From: Williamsia sp.
Lineage (GTDB): Bacteria; Bacteroidota; Bacteroidia; Chitinophagales; Chitinophagaceae
Direction of reading: 5' to 3'
DNA length: 64,000 bases
NCBI GenBank assembly: GCA_015069695.1
Contig: JADCRZ010000007.1
Span: 124,001-188,000, forward strand
Shown here: piece by piece, positions 61,101 to 64,000 of the stretch
How positions within the stretch are numbered: position 1 is the first letter of the stretch
Layout: each line of letters starts with the position of its first letter
Position numbers and translations under genes: made by a program
Notes under the pieces: generated by a model
Seen by the model: the letters and a program-made list of their open reading frames with translations, nothing else
Database searches by the model: none
Told to the model about the DNA's origin: nothing

Positions 61101-64000
61101 CCCTTGCATCCTGGATCCACAAGGGCTTGCCTTCCGGATCCAGCTTTGTATAGGTCAGGTACTTTTCTACCCAAATGGTTTCCCCTTCAAGCGGGTTGCC
61201 CCGCTTCCATTTATTATGGGCTATACTTATCGTATCCCTTCCCAAAGAGTCAAGAAATATTTGTACAGGTGTGTCTGCATGGATGGCAGCCTTTTGTGCG
61301 GCCTCCCTTGTTGCAGCATTTGCTGAATTGCTCATCCGTTCATACCAGGAATTGCCAGGTTCCAGAACGGTATCATTCTGGTCGTAGTACCTGCTGAACC
61401 AGGGCGTAAACTCTACCCGGCTGTAAGAGCCGTCCGGCGCTTCTGTGCGGACAAGCCTGCCGGCTGCATCATAATACATTACTGGTGTCACGCCCCGCTC
61501 TACCGGTTCTTCAAAAAAATGGTTGTCCGTGAAATAAGGCTCGTATTGCTTTACCGGCTTGCCCTTGTTATTGAGGATGGTTTTCCCGTTGGCGATCCAT
61601 CTTATACTGCCTTCTTCTGTAGCTGGCTCTGCCTGCATTTTAGCTGTGATAACAACGCCGGAGCCATCGGAATATTGAAAGGCAATTTGCACAGGACTGA
61701 CCCCATCAACGGCAAGCTGCGCTGCATGCTTCTCTCTTTTGATGACGGCGGCACAGGCCGGGTGATTGTTGTAGCTGATGTTGCCTTCTTCTCCCCTTTC
61801 ACCTAAATAGTAAACATACCGGGCTGTCGCATTGCCCAACATGGCTCTTGCCTGTGCTTCTTCATACGTTTCAGCCGTAAAAAAATCTACGAGCGCTTCT
61901 GTTCCTATTTCCGCACGTACGCCGGTCAAATGATCTCCTTCATCACCCTTTCCCTTCAGCACCATGGCGGCGGGCATACCAAGAAGATCATAAAGAACCT
62001 CCGATTCGTTGTTGTTGATATCCTTCATTTTTGAAGGCGCCAGCACGCGGAAATCAAATGCCATTACCCCGGTCTGATTTCCTACCGCGTCAACACTGGA
62101 TTTTATGTAGAGGTCGTATTCATCAAACTGCAGGGTCGTGATATTATCAAAGGGGTCAGTGTATTTTTCGGGCAGGAAAAAGTGTCCGGCGGCATCGCCT
62201 GCAAAGCCTGCAACGCCGGAACGTTGCCAGTATTGACCGGTTGTATCTTCCAAGGGGAAAAAGCCAGTAAGTACACTGCCATTCAGGTAACCACTTTTTT
62301 GGGGATTGGCAAGATCAGCCCGCACTTCCACCGCAAGCCTTTCTGCTGAAAACACGGCATCCAGCAGGCTTTCGGTTAAAGCCAGCTTGTAAGTTTCGTA
62401 GAGCAATCCCAGCCTGTTGATTACACCCAAAATTTCCGGTGTTTGCAAATCGGGTTTGAAGTATAAGATGCGTACACATTCCACCATGCGTTTATGCAGG
62501 GCAGCAGTGGTTGGTAAAATATGATACGGAATTTCAGCGATGATGCCGGAAGTCACGGTTCGCAATTCTTCCAGTGAAAAATAAAGCCCGCTTGCAGGTG
62601 AAATCCCGGCAAGCTCATATGTTTTTATTTCGAACAGCAGACGAAGCCGGTAATTGTTCTCATCAATCACATCGTTGGTATATGCATTGACCGTATACTT
62701 GACATGAGACCCTTTCTGCACCTGCGCAACCAAGTCTTCGGCGCCGGCGGGCAAAGCCGCATCTGCATGCCTGCCGATGCGGGGGTAAACAATCTCTATT
62801 GCCTGAAGCACATTACCCGTTTCATCGGTTTGCAAATTGAGGGTATGGGCAATGCGTGGGTCGGGCACTATTTCTATAGCGCTTAAATCCAGTTCGTAAT
62901 TGTAAGTGATCGCTTCGCTTTCGGTGGTTAGAAAAACGGCGTGCGCATTCTCCTGCTGCGGTTGTAATAACTGGATGTGGCAATTATGATGTGCCGATGA
63001 AAAATATTTGACCGGCTTGTAATTTCCCATCGCTACTTCTTCCACATCCAGCTCAAAAACTTCCTGCCGGAGCATCGTGCCTTTGCAGGAACGCAGGGCT
63101 TCCTTGTATTCTGTCATGTTTAAGCCAAACCCTTCCAGATCCGGCTCAGGCAAACCTTTTTCACGGAATGATTCAGAAACCGGCGCGAAATATTCATGGC
63201 CGAACTGCGTAAGTACTTTTTCTTTATTGAGTACAGCCCCGGTATGAAACCAGGTTTTGGTCATCACCGGCGGCTGGTAAAGCGTGAGATCATCCGTCGT
63301 ATAAGGATTGGCTGCATTACCGGCTGCAAAGACGCCAAATGTTTCCGCGTCTACCTGATCAACCCTCCCAAATCCCCTGAACTCCCGGTCGGCATAATCG
63401 TAGAATCCGTGATGATAAAAATAGCGATTGGAAAATTCGCTTCGTCGCCATGTATCCCGCACAACCGTCCGGCTCACACACTGCACCGGGAAAGGCAGCT
63501 TCGTGATCCAGGGTTTTCCTTCCTGTTTGTCTTTTAAATAAAAGAAAATAGAAGGCTTGTATTCAATCGAAACTTCCTTGCCCAGGTTGTTTTTATAATC
63601 AACCATTACATGTGGCTTTTTGCCACCCATCAAATCAATATAGCGCAATGGATTTGCGGCATGTTTCGGCAGCGGAGAAGACCAGATGATACAACCCGTG
63701 CCATTGCCTAACAGGTCAACAACATTTACATTGGTGAGGTCATCAATATTTGGAAAGGGAACCGGGTTTGTTCCGTTGATAACATTTGCTTCGCTCCAGT
63801 TGTTACCGCTTTGGTTAAAATAGATGTTGAACGCGTCTTTGCCTAAATAAATAATATCGGTTGTACCCGAGCCATCGAGGTCGGCAAGCTTGAGGTATTG
63901 CGGGTTAAAACAGTCGGGGTGATCAAACTTTGGTGCATTGCTCATAGTGATTTTCGCACCGAACCTGCCATAGCCGAGATTGGGCCAGTAGGCAATATCG
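58168..64000 (-). CDS. TcB-TcC fusion toxin with deaminase-like C-terminal domain (5' end outside window)
   Basis: At least 1943 residues; the frame is open beyond 64000, so the N-terminal SpvB part is missing. An FG-GAP/VCBS-like unit (LKLADLDGSGTTDIIYLGKD) and the TcB middle domains (QCVSRTVVRDTWRRSEFSNR; IVPDPRIAHTLNLQ) are followed by RHS/YD repeats and the RHS core end (LGRWLSADPIGIEGQINQYD, then YVNNNPILKFDLTGM at about 59089-59130). Beyond the core, 306 residues form the variable toxin. It contains HAE at 58393-58401 and LCSGAC at 58300-58317 with VTEN before it, the layout of zinc deaminases. The TcB/TcC cocoon would hold this toxin until TcA injects it. No immunity gene is seen. Confidence 0.88.
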   Translation of the reverse strand, partial: DIAYWPNLGYGRFGAKITMSNAPKFDHPDCFNPQYLKLADLDGSGTTDIIYLGKDAFNIYFNQSGNNWSEANVINGTNPVPFPNIDDLTNVNVVDLLGNGTGCIIWSSPLPKHAANPLRYIDLMGGKKPHVMVDYKNNLGKEVSIEYKPSIFFYLKDKQEGKPWITKLPFPVQCVSRTVVRDTWRRSEFSNRYFYHHGFYDYADREFRGFGRVDQVDAETFGVFAAGNAANPYTTDDLTLYQPPVMTKTWFHTGAVLNKEKVLTQFGHEYFAPVSESFREKGLPEPDLEGFGLNMTEYKEALRSCKGTMLRQEVFELDVEEVAMGNYKPVKYFSSAHHNCHIQLLQPQQENAHAVFLTTESEAITYNYELDLSAIEIVPDPRIAHTLNLQTDETGNVLQAIEIVYPRIGRHADAALPAGAEDLVAQVQKGSHVKYTVNAYTNDVIDENNYRLRLLFEIKTYELAGISPASGLYFSLEELRTVTSGIIAEIPYHILPTTAALHKRMVECVRILYFKPDLQTPEILGVINRLGLLYETYKLALTESLLDAVFSAERLAVEVRADLANPQKSGYLNGSVLTGFFPLEDTTGQYWQRSGVAGFAGDAAGHFFLPEKYTDPFDNITTLQFDEYDLYIKSSVDAVGNQTGVMAFDFRVLAPSKMKDINNNESEVLYDLLGMPAAMVLKGKGDEGDHLTGVRAEIGTEALVDFFTAETYEEAQARAMLGNATARYVYYLGERGEEGNISYNNHPACAAVIKREKHAAQLAVDGVSPVQIAFQYSDGSGVVITAKMQAEPATEEGSIRWIANGKTILNNKGKPVKQYEPYFTDNHFFEEPVERGVTPVMYYDAAGRLVRTEAPDGSYSRVEFTPWFSRYYDQNDTVLEPGNSWYERMSNSANAATREAAQKAAIHADTPVQIFLDSLGRDTISIAHNKWKRGNPLEGETIWVEKYLTYTKLDPEGKPLWIQDARGNRVMQYIFPYKPDGTAEAAWSGSYSPCYDMAGNLLFQHSMDAGDSWMMTDAAGKPFYSWDRNERHAEGDIFITEHRMYHAEYDSLHRPTKLWLKINDENAALIDKRIYGDDATIPGESLPDPQARNLRGQAYQHYDSGGLVTNTRFDFKGNLLEAQKRWAAALKEPVIDWQDGSATNMLEPETFSQQTAYDALNRMTRQYNWHKSNNNVAVYEPQYNRRGLLEAEDFIIKATKNESGYDEGQRTTAVSKITYDAKGQLQRIYYGNGTSTRHLYDEKTFRLVQLRTTRNGFDAGLPVQPGLKDTRVLQNLYYSYDAVGNITEIYDDAYEPAFFNNQRVEPRSRYMYDALYHLIQASGRENSAFNSTPERKGANAAQTAIPVTEHVLRNYLQQYDYDAAGNITRMKHWGGKSALAERWTRDYRYGDHSNRLLKTWTGGDETTAITYHCDTHGSMRNLENTGEEQYMRWNYNDMLQALNLHGGGWAYYQYDSSKERNRKQIERLDGSKEERQYLGGMEWYRRINAAGNVLEEIETHHLFAGNQRVLMVEDVIRTDNADLNTGVLYRYQYNNHLGSASLEMDEGAGIVSYEEYHPYGTTAYEAFDKAINPIAKRYRYTGMEREEESGLAYHSARFYLPWLGRWLSADPIGIEGQINQYDYVNNNPILKFDLTGMDAVSSAGTLENEKVKKVNADAARFLRKVEAGTPFQPRVCSTSDVGSNFDLSSINPTLPKPATWDKPSTDEIPIEDVPGTKQYAKKHPDPVGEAGVKGAITIGIVAAHLAFPEASSLYYVAQAKKEEEVALPMIGYGMARGFGESATKTEADVVQDVTATAVKRSALFYGEFAGRTEGIEEVTSLLKSWRAVLKDDTVKVAAKLEIDGHRFYGWNGKWDNAFAGLSSEWGHAEIDALGKAFRSVNTSGRNAELWVTENLCSGACLGSNFGGNVPKAIRQMGLEQLTVHTPESTFILTQEGIVFYRTY

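Overview
The window reads as the genome of a soil or rhizosphere Bacteroidota, most like the family Chitinophagaceae. Evidence: SusC/SusD pairs, FecI/FecR regulation, a type IX secretion C-terminal signal, a DUF3738 (soil-associated) domain, MobC/relaxase/T4CP and tyrosine integrases of Bacteroidota type, and at least one TAnnTTTG promoter. The taxonomic call is inference from gene content.

Layout. 1-3.2 kb: the end of an iron-uptake locus (TonB-dependent siderophore receptor plus PepSY membrane reductase). 3.2-8.7 kb: a His-rich small protein, a PAP2 phosphatase, a DtxR/MntR-type regulator, and divergent from it a di-haem oxidoreductase / Rieske protein / porin operon with a palindromic operator overlapping its promoter. 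8.7-13.0 kb: a bacterial ubiquitin-like system. On the minus strand lie a tandem-ubiquitin protein, an E2-fold protein that contains no cysteine, and a JAB-E1 fusion. On the plus strand lie a sigma-like protein, an unknown protein and an ImmA/IrrE metallopeptidase. A perfect 9-bp inverted repeat sits in the shared regulatory region. 13.3-20 kb: a helical protein of unknown function, a hybrid histidine kinase with LuxR output, a GNAT acetyltransferase, a Schlafen/AlbA_2-type protein and an XRE regulator. 20.1-20.3 kb: a strongly folded, apparently self-standing RNA. 20.3-30.6 kb: sigma/anti-sigma, SusC with STN domain, SusD and TlpA-DUF3738, then a small exported protein, a MauE/DoxX protein and an AraC regulator.

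30.6-45.0 kb is the conjugation module of an integrated mobilizable element: GIY-YIG-like protein, Ssb, DUF932, lone MutS domain I, PLD with zinc ribbons, RadC, an iteron-rich intergenic region (oriT/oriV candidate), MobC, relaxase, coupling protein, DUF4209/HEPN-like protein, DUF1016 nuclease and integrase. No type IV secretion genes are seen, so it is mobilizable rather than self-transmissible on this evidence. The right end is a 3' fragment of tRNA-Leu(CAA) at 44.93-44.98 kb. No intact copy of that tRNA is visible to its left, so the left end probably lies outside the window and much of the first 45 kb may be element cargo. Two copies of a three-stem hairpin with a conserved loop and changed but still paired stems lie about 45 nt upstream of two element genes.

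45.0-64.0 kb: just outside the tRNA remnant are a truncated second integrase, an IS3-family transposase remnant and a 22-bp perfect inverted repeat. Then comes a Tc-toxin locus: a kelch-repeat protein with a T9SS signal, a 2876-residue TcA-like subunit, and a TcB-TcC fusion (5' end off the window) whose variable C-terminal domain looks like a deaminase-fold toxin.
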